This document shows, piece after piece, positions 53,068-61,681 of a stretch of 64,000 nt of DNA. The DNA lies in assembly GCF_016653635.2 (NCBI RefSeq), contig NZ_CP067420.1, positions 5,420,001-5,484,000 on the forward strand, given 5' to 3'. A program made the translations under genes and the position numbers. How positions within the stretch are numbered: the stretch's first letter is position 1; each line of letters opens with the position of its first letter. The DNA is from Skermanella sp. TT6 (GTDB lineage: Bacteria; Pseudomonadota; Alphaproteobacteria; Azospirillales; Azospirillaceae). The notes under the pieces were generated by a model. That model saw only the letters and a list, made by a program, of their open reading frames with translations, was not told the origin of the DNA and made no database searches.

Positions 53068-53568
53068 ATGGCCGACACGCTACGCGACGGCCCGGGAGCG
53101 GCCGGCCGGACTCCGGAGGCGCGGTCGAGGTTCCGGCCGCTGGCCGGGTTCCTCGCCGGGTTCGTCGGGGTCCTGGTGTTCCATCAGGCGATGCTCGGGC
53201 TGCTTCACCTCGCCGGGCTGACCGCGGGCCAGCCCTGGGCGTTGCGGCCGGTGCCGCCGTTGGGTTTGCCCGCCGTGCTGTCGGCGGCGTTCTGGGGCGG
53301 CGTCTGGGGCATCGCGCTGTCCGCGGCGGAGCGGTTCTTCCCGCGCGGGGCCGGTTACTGGCTCGCGGCCTTCCTGTTCGGCGCGGTCCTGCCGACGCTG
53401 GTCGCCTGGTTCGTCGTCCTGCCGCTGAAAGGGATGCCGGCCGGGAACGGCTGGCAGCCGGCCGGGATGCTGACCGGCGTCCTGGTCAACGGCGCCTGGG
53501 GCCTGGGCACGGCGTTCATCCTGTCGCGGTTCTCCACCGGGCGGCGGAACCTTACCAAGGCGGTATGA
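53068..53568 (+). CDS. Hypothetical membrane protein
   Basis: 166 residues with four hydrophobic segments (about 25-50, 65-85, 95-118, 132-155). ATG at 53068 follows GGAAGGAAGCGG. Contains GMPAGNGWQPAGMLTGVLVNGAWGLGTAFILS near the end, a pattern of uncharacterised inner-membrane proteins. Same strand as the hydrolase, 63 bases after it. No function assigned. Confidence 0.8.
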   Translation: MADTLRDGPGAAGRTPEARSRFRPLAGFLAGFVGVLVFHQAMLGLLHLAGLTAGQPWALRPVPPLGLPAVLSAAFWGGVWGIALSAAERFFPRGAGYWLAAFLFGAVLPTLVAWFVVLPLKGMPAGNGWQPAGMLTGVLVNGAWGLGTAFILSRFSTGRRNLTKAV

Positions 53569-53672
53569 GCGTATCGGATGCTCCGTCGCGGAACCGCTTG
53601 GACAGTTGAACAATCAACTGTTTTTCGGGAAAACTGCGGACATCCTCCAGAACATCCCCGTGCGCCCCCGAC

Positions 53673-54257
53673 ATGATGCATACCGTTACGAGCCTAGGCG
53701 ATTCCGGGCTGCTGCTGCCCGCCTCCGTCTGCGTGTTCGCCTACCTGCTGTGGCGGGGCGCCCATTCGGTGGCGCTGCTCTGGGCGGCGACGCTGGCGAT
53801 CGGGCTCGGCACCACGCTGGTCGCCAAGCTGGGCTTCATCGCCTGCGGAGGCACCACCGGCCTGCTCGACATCGAGAGCCCGAGCGGGCACACCAGCTTC
53901 GCGGCGATCTTCTTCGGCTGCTGCGCGCTGATCGCCGGCTTCGGCCGGCCGGCTTGGCAGCGCCTCGCCATCCTGGCCACCGCCGGGACGGTGATCCTGC
54001 TGGTGGCGCTCAGCCGGGTCGCCCTGCGCGCCCACACGGCGGAGGAGGTGGTCGGCGGCCTGGCGATCGGCTGCGCCTGCGTCGGCCTGTTCGCCTGGGC
54101 CCATGCCCGGATAGATCCGCCCGCGGTGAGGCTGCGCCCGGTCGCTGTGGTCTTCGCCGTGCTGGTGGTCCTGCTGAACGGGCACAGCCTGAGCGCCGAG
54201 CCGCTGATCCGCGACATCGCGCACAAGCTGCGCATCACCATGAATGTCTGCGGCTAG
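53673..54257 (+). CDS. PAP2-family membrane phosphatase
   Basis: 194 residues with about five hydrophobic segments. PAP2 signatures: SPSGHTSF (about 72-79) and SRVALRAHTAEEVVGG (about 113-128), which contain the catalytic His and Arg. The first motif (KxxxxxxRP) is not evident, so the match is partial. It probably dephosphorylates lipid phosphates such as phosphatidylglycerol-phosphate or undecaprenyl-pyrophosphate at the membrane. ATG ATG at 53673; the second is possible. Confidence 0.88.
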   Translation: MMHTVTSLGDSGLLLPASVCVFAYLLWRGAHSVALLWAATLAIGLGTTLVAKLGFIACGGTTGLLDIESPSGHTSFAAIFFGCCALIAGFGRPAWQRLAILATAGTVILLVALSRVALRAHTAEEVVGGLAIGCACVGLFAWAHARIDPPAVRLRPVAVVFAVLVVLLNGHSLSAEPLIRDIAHKLRITMNVCG

Positions 54258-54260
54258 GGA

Positions 54261-54827
54261 TCAGGGATCCGGCCGGCGCGGCGGCGGATAGACGATCGCG
54301 ACCACCTCGATCTGCTCCGGCCCGGCGGGGGTGCGCAGGTCGACCACGTCGCCGACGCGCGCCTTCAGCAGCGCCTTGGCGACCGGCGAGATCCAGCTGA
54401 TGCGGCCCCGGTCCAGGTCCGTCTCGTCGATGCCGACGATGGTGACGGTGCGTTCCTCGTCCCGCTCGTTGGCATAGGTGACGGTGGCCCCGAAGAAGAC
54501 GCGGTCGCGGTTCTTCTGGGCCGAGGGATCGACCACCTGCGCCGCCTCCATCCGCTTGGTCAGGAAGCGGATGCGGCGGTCGATCTCGCGCAGGCGCTTC
54601 TTGCCGTAGATGTAGTCGCCGTTCTCCGACCGGTCGCCATTGCCGGCGGCCCAGGACACGACCTCGACCGTCTTCGGGCGCTCGACCCGCATCAGGTTCC
54701 TGAACTCGTCCTGGAGTCGCTGGAACCCCTCGGGCGTGATGTAGTTCTTGACGCCTGCCGGCCGGGTTTCCTTCTCGTCCGGCAGATCCTCATCGGCGTC
54801 GCTTTCGCGGACGAAGGCCTTGCTCAT
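54261..54827 (-). CDS. greB: Transcription elongation factor GreB
   Basis: 188 residues. Gre coiled coil with NYITPEGFQRLQDEFRNL and the tip acidic region, SENGDYIYGKKRLREIDRRIRFL, FGATVTYANERDEERTVTIVG, DLDRGRISWISPVAKALL. GreB rescues backtracked RNA polymerase by stimulating transcript cleavage. An N-terminal extension of about 27 residues is charged. Tail to tail with the PAP2 gene (4 bases). Confidence 0.95.
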   Translation of the reverse strand: MSKAFVRESDADEDLPDEKETRPAGVKNYITPEGFQRLQDEFRNLMRVERPKTVEVVSWAAGNGDRSENGDYIYGKKRLREIDRRIRFLTKRMEAAQVVDPSAQKNRDRVFFGATVTYANERDEERTVTIVGIDETDLDRGRISWISPVAKALLKARVGDVVDLRTPAGPEQIEVVAIVYPPPRRPDP

Positions 54828-54910
54828 GGGGTGCGGCTTTTTCCAACTGGTTGCATCGGCGCGGGCGGTGCAGGGTGGCGCCCGACGTCATGCTGATGCA
54901 AGGGATAATC

Positions 54911-56134
54911 ATGCCGGGTGGAAGAATGCCGGGCGTCCTGGCGCGGATCCTGGTCGGCCGGGGGATGCGGTCGTTCGCCGACGGCTTCGTGGCGCTGCTG
55001 CTGCCGATCCACCTGTCCCGGCTGGGATACGGCCCGGCGGAGGTCGGGCTGGTGGCGACCGCGACCCTGCTGGGATCGGCGGCGCTGACCCTGGGGCTGG
55101 GCTTCGCCGGGCACCGGGTGCCGCTGGGCCGGGCGCTGGCCGGGGCGGCGCTTCTGATGGCGGCCACCGGCGCCGGTTTCGCCGGGATCGAGGCGTTCTG
55201 GCCGCTGCTGCTGGTCGCCTTCGTCGGGACGATCAATCCGTCCAGCGGCGACGTCAGCGTCTTCCTGCCGCTGGAGCACACGCTGATCGCCCATCTGGTG
55301 GACGACGCGGAGCGGACGGCGGTGTTCGCGCGCTACAGCCTGATCGGCTCGGTCGGGTCGGCGCTGGGGGCGCTGTCGATCGGCACGCTGCACTGGTTCG
55401 ACCAGGCCGTCCCGGAGGGCGCGGCCACCCAAGTGCTGTTCGCGCTTTACGGTGTCCTCGGGCTCGCCACGCTGCTGCTCTACGCGGGAATGCCGGACGT
55501 GGCGCCGGCGGCGGAACATCGGCGCACGGCCTCCCTCGGACCGTCGCGCCGGCGGGTCTGGGGTCTGGCGGCCCTGTTCTCGGTGGATTCGTTCGGCGGC
55601 GGCTTCGTCGTGAATTCGCTGCTGGCGCTGTGGCTGTTCCAGCGGTTCGGGCTGTCGGCCGCCGCCACCGGGACGATCTTCTTCGTGACCGGCCTGTGCT
55701 CCGCCGTCTCGTACCTGGTGGCGGTCAGGCTGGCCCGCCGGATCGGGCTGGTCAACACGATGGTCTTCACCCATCTGCCGGCCAACATCCTGCTGATCCT
55801 GGCGGCCTTCGCGCCGACGCTGCCGGTCGCGGTGGTCTTCCTGGTGCTGCGCAGCCTGCTGTCCCAGATGGACGTGCCGGCCCGCACCTCGTACGTGATG
55901 GCGATCGTGGAACCGGCCGAGCGGCCGGCGGCGGCGAGCCTGACCGCGGTGCCGCGCAGCCTGGCCTCCGCCCTGTCGCCGGCCCTGGCGGGAGCGATGC
56001 TGGGGGCGGGAACCTTCGGCTGGCCGCTGGTCTGCGCCGGTGCCCTCAAGATCGCCTACGACCTGACGCTGCTCGCCTGCTTCCGCGCGGTGAAGCCCCC
56101 GGAGGAGCGAACCCCTCCGGAGGCTTCGGACTAG
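54911..56134 (+). CDS. MFS transporter
   Basis: 407 residues from the ATG at 54911 (after CAAGGGATAATC; ATGs at 54890, 54896 and 54926 are alternatives). Twelve hydrophobic segments. N-terminal GMRSFADGFVALLLPIHL and the DVPARTSYVMAIVEPAERPAAASL loop are typical of the major facilitator group close to multidrug and sugar efflux. The substrate is unknown. Confidence 0.9.
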   Translation: MPGGRMPGVLARILVGRGMRSFADGFVALLLPIHLSRLGYGPAEVGLVATATLLGSAALTLGLGFAGHRVPLGRALAGAALLMAATGAGFAGIEAFWPLLLVAFVGTINPSSGDVSVFLPLEHTLIAHLVDDAERTAVFARYSLIGSVGSALGALSIGTLHWFDQAVPEGAATQVLFALYGVLGLATLLLYAGMPDVAPAAEHRRTASLGPSRRRVWGLAALFSVDSFGGGFVVNSLLALWLFQRFGLSAAATGTIFFVTGLCSAVSYLVAVRLARRIGLVNTMVFTHLPANILLILAAFAPTLPVAVVFLVLRSLLSQMDVPARTSYVMAIVEPAERPAAASLTAVPRSLASALSPALAGAMLGAGTFGWPLVCAGALKIAYDLTLLACFRAVKPPEERTPPEASD

Positions 56135-56147
56135 ACGCCCGGCCGGC

Positions 56148-56663
56148 TCAGATCTTGGCCGATTCGCCGCGCGAGCCGATCTCGATGTACTTGCGGGTGA
56201 TCGGCTCGACCAGGTCGGCGACCTGGCGGGCCATGTTGACTTCCTCGTCCAGCGACTGGCGGAGGCCGGTCAGGTTGCTGAAGCCGGCGGCGTCGCCCAT
56301 CACCAGGAGGGACTTGTAGGAGGCGATCTCGTAGTTCTCGAACGCGGTGTTCGCCAGCATGTTCTTGATGATCTCGTCCGACGCGACGGAATGGGCGATC
56401 GCGGCGGCGTTGCCCATGAAGCCCTGGACGGCTTCCTTGAGCGCGGACGGGCTCTCGGACAGCTGGCTCATCACTTCTTCGAGGCGGACGCGCTGCTGCT
56501 CGGTTTCCTGGATGTGCCGGCGCAGGAGCTGTTCGAGTTCCGGATAGTTCTCCAGCCGCTCCACCTGCCGGTTCATGATCTGAAGCGCCTGCTGCTCGAG
56601 GGCATGGGCGTTGTGCAGGCCGGTCGTGAAGATATCGCGCGCGGCATCCGTAGTCGAAGCCAT
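56148..56663 (-). CDS. Ferritin-like DUF892 (YciE/YciF) protein
   Basis: 171 residues, all helical: NAHALEQQALQIMNRQVERLENYPELEQLLRRHIQETEQQ, AHSVASDEIIKNMLANTAFENYEIASYKSLLVMG and EVNMARQVADLVEPITRKYIEI. The E-x(n)-E-x-x-H-type positions match the DUF892 di-iron ferritin-like family linked to stress. Divergent from the small membrane genes to the right. Confidence 0.88.
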   Translation of the reverse strand: MASTTDAARDIFTTGLHNAHALEQQALQIMNRQVERLENYPELEQLLRRHIQETEQQRVRLEEVMSQLSESPSALKEAVQGFMGNAAAIAHSVASDEIIKNMLANTAFENYEIASYKSLLVMGDAAGFSNLTGLRQSLDEEVNMARQVADLVEPITRKYIEIGSRGESAKI

Positions 56664-56880
56664 GGTAGGAACCCTCCGTTGGTGTATCTGCGGGCATCAA
56701 CCGGGCGGACCGTGCGGTGGTTCCCGACGCCGGAGGGTGATTTTCAGCCCTCCGCGCCTGTTTCGGTATTCGCGGACCGTGCCCCTTTCCGGGGCGGGCC
56801 GCAGGGATACATCCCTTCTCCTCGACGACATCTTCTCGATGACGGGTCCCGGGCGACGGGGCCCGAAAAGGAGGAACACC

Positions 56881-57036
56881 ATGCTGCCGCTTCCCCTGCC
56901 GCCGAATCCGATGAATCCCTTCGGCATCGTGTCCGGAGCCATCGCCGTCACCGCGACCATGGCGGGACTGGGCGTCGGGCTGGCGCTCGGCGCCGCGATG
57001 CTCGCCGCCGGCTCCGCGATGTCCCGCAACCGCTGA
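56881..57036 (+). CDS. Small membrane protein
   Basis: 51 residues from the ATG at 56881, with an excellent ribosome site AAAAGGAGGAACACC. One long hydrophobic stretch (IVSGAIAVTATMAGLGVGLALGAAMLAAGSA, about 16-46) and a proline-rich start. Too short for a default cut-off. Probably co-translated with the next small gene, 11 bases later. Confidence 0.75.
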   Translation: MLPLPLPPNPMNPFGIVSGAIAVTATMAGLGVGLALGAAMLAAGSAMSRNR

Positions 57037-57047
57037 GGAGGACTCCC

Positions 57048-57272
57048 ATGATCCGGACCATGATGAACGGCGCCGTGCATTTCGGCGGCGGGATCGTCCT
57101 CGGCGTGCTGACCATCTTCGCCCTGAAGGGCATGGCCGAGAAGGGAATGACGGGCCGGGACGACCGCATGGGCATGACCGGCGGAGCGGGCCGGGGGATG
57201 GGCGGAACCGGTTCGGCACCGCCGCCGGACTCGACCGCCGGCCGCGGATTCGACAAGGCCGAGGGCATCTAG
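57048..57272 (+). CDS. Small membrane protein with Gly/Met-rich tail
   Basis: 74 residues from the ATG at 57048 after GAGGAGGACTCCC. A hydrophobic segment (HFGGGIVLGVLTIFALKGMA, about 11-30) then a Gly/Met-rich tail (RMGMTGGAGRGMGGTG). Met- and Gly-rich tails can bind copper, but no other evidence. Pair with the previous small membrane gene. Confidence 0.72.
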   Translation: MIRTMMNGAVHFGGGIVLGVLTIFALKGMAEKGMTGRDDRMGMTGGAGRGMGGTGSAPPPDSTAGRGFDKAEGI

Positions 57273-57369
57273 GCCGGGGCCGCCAAGCCCCGGAACTCCC
57301 CCGGCCCGTGTTGCCCCGCCCGGCGTAATCCGTTGGCGCTGTATCCCGGAGGGAGTCCGGGATGGATTA

Positions 57370-59037
57370 ATGCCCCTCGGATCAACGACCGGCGGTTCCC
57401 GGAAGCACGCCATGCCGATAGCGGATCTCCTGGCCGAGTACTTCACGGTCACCGGCGACGTCATCATGGTGACGGAGACGGAACCGTTCGCCGAGCCCGG
57501 CCCGGTGATCACCTATGTGAGCCCCGCCTTCGAGCGGCTGACCGGCTATCCCGCCGAATACGCCGTCGGCCGGTCGCCCCGCTTCCTGCAGGGCGGCGGG
57601 ACCGACCGTGCCGCCCTGGCGCGCATCCGGGCAGCGCTGGAGCGGCGCCGGCCCATCCGGGAGGATCTGCTCAACTATCGCCGCGACGGCACCCCCTTCT
57701 GGATCGAGCTGGCCATCCACCCGATCACCGACGCGCGGGGCAGGCTTCGGTGCTTCCTGAGCGTGCTGCACGACATCACCGAGCGCAAGCGCATCGAGGC
57801 GATGCTGCGGGACGCCGAGAGCGAGGCGCGGCAAGCCCGCCGGACGGCCGAGGAGGCCACGCTGGCGCGGTCGCGGTTCTTCGCCGCGGCGAGCCACGAC
57901 TTGCGCCAGCCTTACCAGGCGATCCGGCTGCTCCACCAGCTCCTGGCGGACCGGCTGGTCGATCCCGCCCACCGCGCCCTGGCCGAGAAGCTGGGGGAGG
58001 CGATCCAGGCGGGAGAGTCCCTGCTGAACGTCCTGCTGGACGTCTCCGCGCTGGAGGCGGGGACCATCCGGCCGCGGATGGCCGACGTGGCGGTGGAAGG
58101 CCTGCTGACGCGGCTGGCCCACGAGATGGAGCCCCAGGCCCAGGCGGCCGGGCTGCGGTTCCGGGTCCGCCCGTGCCGGGCCTCGGTCCGGAGCGATCCG
58201 GTGCTGCTCCAGCGGATGATCTCCAACCTTCTCAGCAACGCCCTGCGCTACACCCCGTCCGGCGGCATCCTGCTCGGCTGCCGGCGGCGGGGCGGCGCGA
58301 TCCGCATCGAGGTCTGGGACACCGGCATCGGGATCCCGGAGGAGAATCTCGGCGACGTGTTCGAGGATTTCATCCAGCTCGGCAACCCCGAGCGCGACCG
58401 GAGCCGGGGGCTCGGGCTGGGGCTCGCGGTGGTCGCCCGCATGGCGAAGCTGCTGGACCACCGGATCGAGGTCCGGTCCGTGCCGGGGCGGGGCTCGATG
58501 TTCGCCGTGACGGTGCCGCTGTCGGAACGCCGCGGCGGCGCCGAGGTCCCCGCCGCCCCCGCGCCGGGCAAGCGGAGGCTGGAAGGCAGGACCGCCATCG
58601 TGATCGACGACGATCCCATCGTGCTGGAGAGCCTGGCCCTGGTGATCGAGAGCTGGGGCATGTCGGCGGTCCGCGTCGTCAGCCTGGACGAGCTGCACGC
58701 CGCGCTGGCCGGCGTGACGCACCCTCCCGACCTGGTCCTGGCGGACTACCGGCTGCAGGGCGACCGCAGCGGGTCCGACGCCGTGGAGCTGGTGCGGAGC
58801 CGCTGCGGGACGCCCGTCCCGGCGCTGCTGCTGACCGGGGACACCCATCCCGACCGGCTCCGGGAGGCGGCGGCCCACGGCTACCGCATTCTGCACAAGC
58901 CGATCCATCCCGCCGTCCTGCGGGACCAGGTGGAACTGCTGCTCGATCAGGCCACCTTGCCGAGCGGGAGCGCCGCCGTCCCGCCCGCACCGTCCTCGGC
59001 CGCCGCGCTGGCATCCTCCGAATCCACCGGGACGTAG
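57370..59037 (+). CDS. Hybrid histidine kinase with LOV-like PAS domain
   Basis: 555 residues from the ATG at 57370 (an ATG at 57412 is possible). A LOV-like PAS domain at about 20-140: where LOV proteins have G-x-N-C-R-F-L-Q, this has GRSPRFLQ, so the flavin-adduct Cys is replaced by Pro and photochemistry of the usual kind is excluded. Then HisKA (SHDLRQPYQAIRLL), HATPase (NLLSNALRYTP, DTGIGIPEE, GLGLGLAVVARM) and a C-terminal receiver (Asp in VLADYRLQG). No partner regulator or membrane segment. Its 3' end overlaps the patatin gene by 91 bases tail to tail. Confidence 0.92.
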   Translation: MPLGSTTGGSRKHAMPIADLLAEYFTVTGDVIMVTETEPFAEPGPVITYVSPAFERLTGYPAEYAVGRSPRFLQGGGTDRAALARIRAALERRRPIREDLLNYRRDGTPFWIELAIHPITDARGRLRCFLSVLHDITERKRIEAMLRDAESEARQARRTAEEATLARSRFFAAASHDLRQPYQAIRLLHQLLADRLVDPAHRALAEKLGEAIQAGESLLNVLLDVSALEAGTIRPRMADVAVEGLLTRLAHEMEPQAQAAGLRFRVRPCRASVRSDPVLLQRMISNLLSNALRYTPSGGILLGCRRRGGAIRIEVWDTGIGIPEENLGDVFEDFIQLGNPERDRSRGLGLGLAVVARMAKLLDHRIEVRSVPGRGSMFAVTVPLSERRGGAEVPAAPAPGKRRLEGRTAIVIDDDPIVLESLALVIESWGMSAVRVVSLDELHAALAGVTHPPDLVLADYRLQGDRSGSDAVELVRSRCGTPVPALLLTGDTHPDRLREAAAHGYRILHKPIHPAVLRDQVELLLDQATLPSGSAAVPPAPSSAAALASSESTGT

Positions 59038-60059
59038 TCGAACCGGCCCTTGGGCGCCGGCCCGGCGCGCAGCAGCGCCAGCCCGGACGCCATGTCGCGC
59101 CGGCCGGCGGCCCGGCGGTCGCGGACCGACGCGGGCGAGTAGTCCAGCGTCTTGACCGCCAACTCATGGGCGGCCGCCTGGTAGGCCAGATGGAGCAGCC
59201 GGACCGACGGGCCGTCCGGGTCCTGCCGCTCCATCAGGGCGAACTCCCTCCGGAGGGCGGCGACGCTGCGCCGGGTGGCGCTGGAGAACAGGATGTCCTG
59301 GCTGCGTTCGAGCGCCGCGTCCAGGGAGGCGGGCCGCGGGCTGCGCAGGCTGAACAGGTCTACCGCGATGCAGGTCAGGTCGCGGGGGAGCGGTTCCCGG
59401 AACGGGTAGTCGAGCGGCAGGTTGTTGGTGTAGCCGGGATCGCACAGCAGCCGGCCTTCGATCTCGACCGGCGGGAAGGCCGGCGTGATGGCGGCGCTGG
59501 CCAGGATGTGCTCCGGCCCGATCCGGTCCCGGGCGGTGTCGAAATAGACCTCGTCGCCGGTTTCCAGATCGACGCAGGCGGCCGTGAACCGGACCTGGCC
59601 GCCGTTGAGCCGGTCGAAATCCACTAGGCGCTCCAGGGTCGCGCGCAGCGGGGCCGTGTCATAGAGCGCCACGTCGTTCGGGACCCACGGCAGCGCCGAC
59701 CACAGCCCGGGATAGCGGTGCCTGAAGATGTTGGGCCGGCCGAACAGCGCGGCCAGGGCCGCGTTCATGCCGTTATAGATCTGGCGCTGCTTCAGGCCGG
59801 GAAGAAACGGCGTGCTCGAGGTCGGCAGGGTCGCCTCCTCCCAGAAGCGGGTCAGCTTCGCGACCCTGTCCTCCGGGGCGTTGCCCGCCAGGATGGCGCC
59901 GGTGATCGCCCCGACCGAGGCGCCGATGATCCAGCCCGGCCGGACGCCCTGGTCGTGCAGTTCCTCGTAGGCGCCCGCCAGATAGGCGCCCAGCGCGTTG
60001 CCGCCCCCGAGGACGAGCGCGATATCCCGGGTTCCGCCTGGCATGGAGGACAAAGGCAT
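58947..60059 (-). CDS. Patatin-like phospholipase
   Basis: 370 residues from the ATG at 60059 after GAAGGAAATCGAC. Patatin features: oxyanion loop GGGNALGAY (about 18-26), nucleophile Ser48 in GASVG, and catalytic Asp207 in DPGY (a DGG/A variant). The family hydrolyses acyl bonds of lipids and may act on phospholipids. The C-terminal part has PVDSEDAS and a low-complexity end. It overlaps the kinase gene tail to tail. Confidence 0.93.
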   Translation of the reverse strand: MPLSSMPGGTRDIALVLGGGNALGAYLAGAYEELHDQGVRPGWIIGASVGAITGAILAGNAPEDRVAKLTRFWEEATLPTSSTPFLPGLKQRQIYNGMNAALAALFGRPNIFRHRYPGLWSALPWVPNDVALYDTAPLRATLERLVDFDRLNGGQVRFTAACVDLETGDEVYFDTARDRIGPEHILASAAITPAFPPVEIEGRLLCDPGYTNNLPLDYPFREPLPRDLTCIAVDLFSLRSPRPASLDAALERSQDILFSSATRRSVAALRREFALMERQDPDGPSVRLLHLAYQAAAHELAVKTLDYSPASVRDRRAAGRRDMASGLALLRAGPAPKGRFDYVPVDSEDASAAAEDGAGGTAALPLGKVA

Positions 60060-60149
60060 GTCGATTTCCTTCTGCGTTTCTGGAAGAGCGGGGGTGTCGT
60101 CCCGGAAGTCTCTTCGCACTTGCGAGATGGCGTCGGCGGAGGCAACAGC

Positions 60150-60205
60150 CAAGGTCGGAGGTCGTTCCATGGGGCTAGCCCCGACGCCACGGCGCTCCGA
60201 CCTTG
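60150..60205. repeat. Stem-loop between the patatin gene and the peptide operon
   Basis: CAAGGTCGGA (60150-60159) and TCCGACCTTG (60196-60205) are perfect 10-bp arms. Inside, GGGGCTAGCCCC (60171-60182) is a perfect palindrome. Immediately right follows an AT-rich stretch (60208-60235), the likely promoter of the peptide operon. It may be an operator or a leader hairpin. Confidence 0.6.
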
Positions 60206-60289
60206 TTCCTTAAAAATTTATTTAAATATTGGATTAGCCTCGACGGTGTCGGGGCATCCCTCGAAACGACCAAGAAAAGGAGACGCGCG

Positions 60290-60541
60290 ATGGAGAACGG
60301 TGAGTTGGAGAAGGACACGGGCGACAGGCTCGAGATGGAGCGGCGGAAGTTCCTGGGGCGGTGCGGGCGCTTCGCGATCGCCACGCCGCCGGCCATCACC
60401 CTGCTGATGTCGACCAGCCTGACCTCGCAGGCGATCGCCAAGTCCGGCGGCAAGGGCCATCCCAACAACGGCTTCGGCAACGGCCCGCGCGACGGTATTC
60501 CGGGGCGGTCCTGGAAGAACCACGGCGACGCGGATCGCTGA
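60290..60541 (+). CDS. Small Tat-like peptide, candidate precursor of a modified peptide
   Basis: 83 residues from the ATG at 60290 after AAAGGAGACGCGCG. Charged start, then RRKFLGRCGRFAIATPPAIT and a hydrophobic stretch, like a Tat signal (R18-R19), ending near QAIA (about 47-50). The remaining about 33 residues are Gly/Asn/Pro/His-rich: GGKGHPNNGFGNGPRDGIPG then RSWKNHGDADR. Such short Asn-Gly-rich tails are found in peptides near PqqD and HprK-like enzymes. The gene starts an operon with a PqqD/HprK-like kinase 48 bases later and a nucleotidyltransferase. I propose it as a secreted, modified peptide; function unknown. Confidence 0.7.
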   Translation: MENGELEKDTGDRLEMERRKFLGRCGRFAIATPPAITLLMSTSLTSQAIAKSGGKGHPNNGFGNGPRDGIPGRSWKNHGDADR

Positions 60542-60589
60542 GGCCCGCAGGCCTCGTTGGAGAACGCACCGGTGCAGGAAAACCGACCG

Positions 60590-61681
60590 ATGATCGCCGA
60601 GGGCGTCTCGCTCGCCTTCATCGGGGAGCACGGGGTGCTCTTCGACGAGGCCAGGCAGGAACTGTTCGAACTGGACGGCGGGATGGCGTTCGCCTGGAGC
60701 CGCCTGGCCGAGGGAGCCGCGATCGGCCGCATCGCCGAGGAGATGGGCGGTCCCGGCCTGCCCGACGGTGAGGTGCGGGCCTGGCTGGGCCAGGCCGTCG
60801 CCGAATGGACCCGGCTGGGGCTGATCCGGCCGCCGGCGGTCCGCCAGCACCTGGATATCGGCGGAACCCGCGTCGAGATCCGCTATGCCGCCGCCTTCCT
60901 GGCCGATCTGGCCGCGCCGGACTTCCGGCATCTGGAGGTGGCGCGGGGCACGGTGGACGACGGCCCGGATTGCCGGTTCGACGTGGCGGAGGAGGACGGC
61001 ACGGTGGTGATCCGCCGCGGCGCGCTCGCCCTCGCGACCTGCCGGCCGGATGAGATCGTCCCCGCCCTGAGGGGAGCGCTCACCCTGGAAGCGGTCCAGC
61101 GGGGCCGCCACGCGGTGGCGCTCCACGCCGCGACGCTGGCCGCGGGCGGCCACGCCCTGCTGCTCAGCGGCTGCCCGGGCGCCGGCAAGTCGACGCTGGC
61201 CGTTGGGCTGGCAGCGGCGCTGGCCCGGTCCGGCCTGGGCCTTGCCGGGGACGACGTGGCCCTGCTCGGCGCCGACGGGCGGGTGACGGCGCTGCGCTTC
61301 GCGCCGGCGCTCAAGCCGGGGTCCTGGCCGCTGCTGGCGGGGATGCGCCCCGACCTGCTCGACCTGCCGGTCCATGTCCGCTACGACGGCCAGCAGGTCC
61401 GTTTCCTCGACGGCCTGCCCTCCGCCGGCGGTGGGCCGCTTCCGGTCCGCTGGATCGTCGGCCTGGACCGCCGCGACGGGGCCGGACCCGCGCTCGAACG
61501 CTTGGACCCGCTGGAGACGCTGCGCGACCTGATCGGTGGCGCCGCCTCCGCCGACGATCGCCTGGGCACCGGCGCCTTCCAGGCCCTGGCCCGCATGCTG
61601 GACGGCGCCGGGTGCTATCGGCTGACCTATGCGCGGCTCGACGACGCCGTGGCCCTGCTGGCCGGATTGTGCGGATCATGA
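60590..61681 (+). CDS. PqqD-like/HPr-kinase-like protein
   Basis: 363 residues from the ATG at 60590 after AGGAAAA; an in-frame GTG at 60572 and TTG at 60557 are possible. Residues 1-80 look like a PqqD-type peptide-binding domain (FIGEHGVLFDEARQELFELD, AFAWSRLAEGAAIGRIAEEMGG). Residues about 170-360 resemble HPr kinase: H179, Walker A GCPGAGKST (194-202), AGDDVALLG (219-227). In RiPP gene clusters such kinases phosphorylate precursor peptides. ATGA overlap with the nucleotidyltransferase gene. The two-domain fusion is known in peptide-cluster annotations but the target here is unproven. Confidence 0.85.
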   Translation: MIAEGVSLAFIGEHGVLFDEARQELFELDGGMAFAWSRLAEGAAIGRIAEEMGGPGLPDGEVRAWLGQAVAEWTRLGLIRPPAVRQHLDIGGTRVEIRYAAAFLADLAAPDFRHLEVARGTVDDGPDCRFDVAEEDGTVVIRRGALALATCRPDEIVPALRGALTLEAVQRGRHAVALHAATLAAGGHALLLSGCPGAGKSTLAVGLAAALARSGLGLAGDDVALLGADGRVTALRFAPALKPGSWPLLAGMRPDLLDLPVHVRYDGQQVRFLDGLPSAGGGPLPVRWIVGLDRRDGAGPALERLDPLETLRDLIGGAASADDRLGTGAFQALARMLDGAGCYRLTYARLDDAVALLAGLCGS

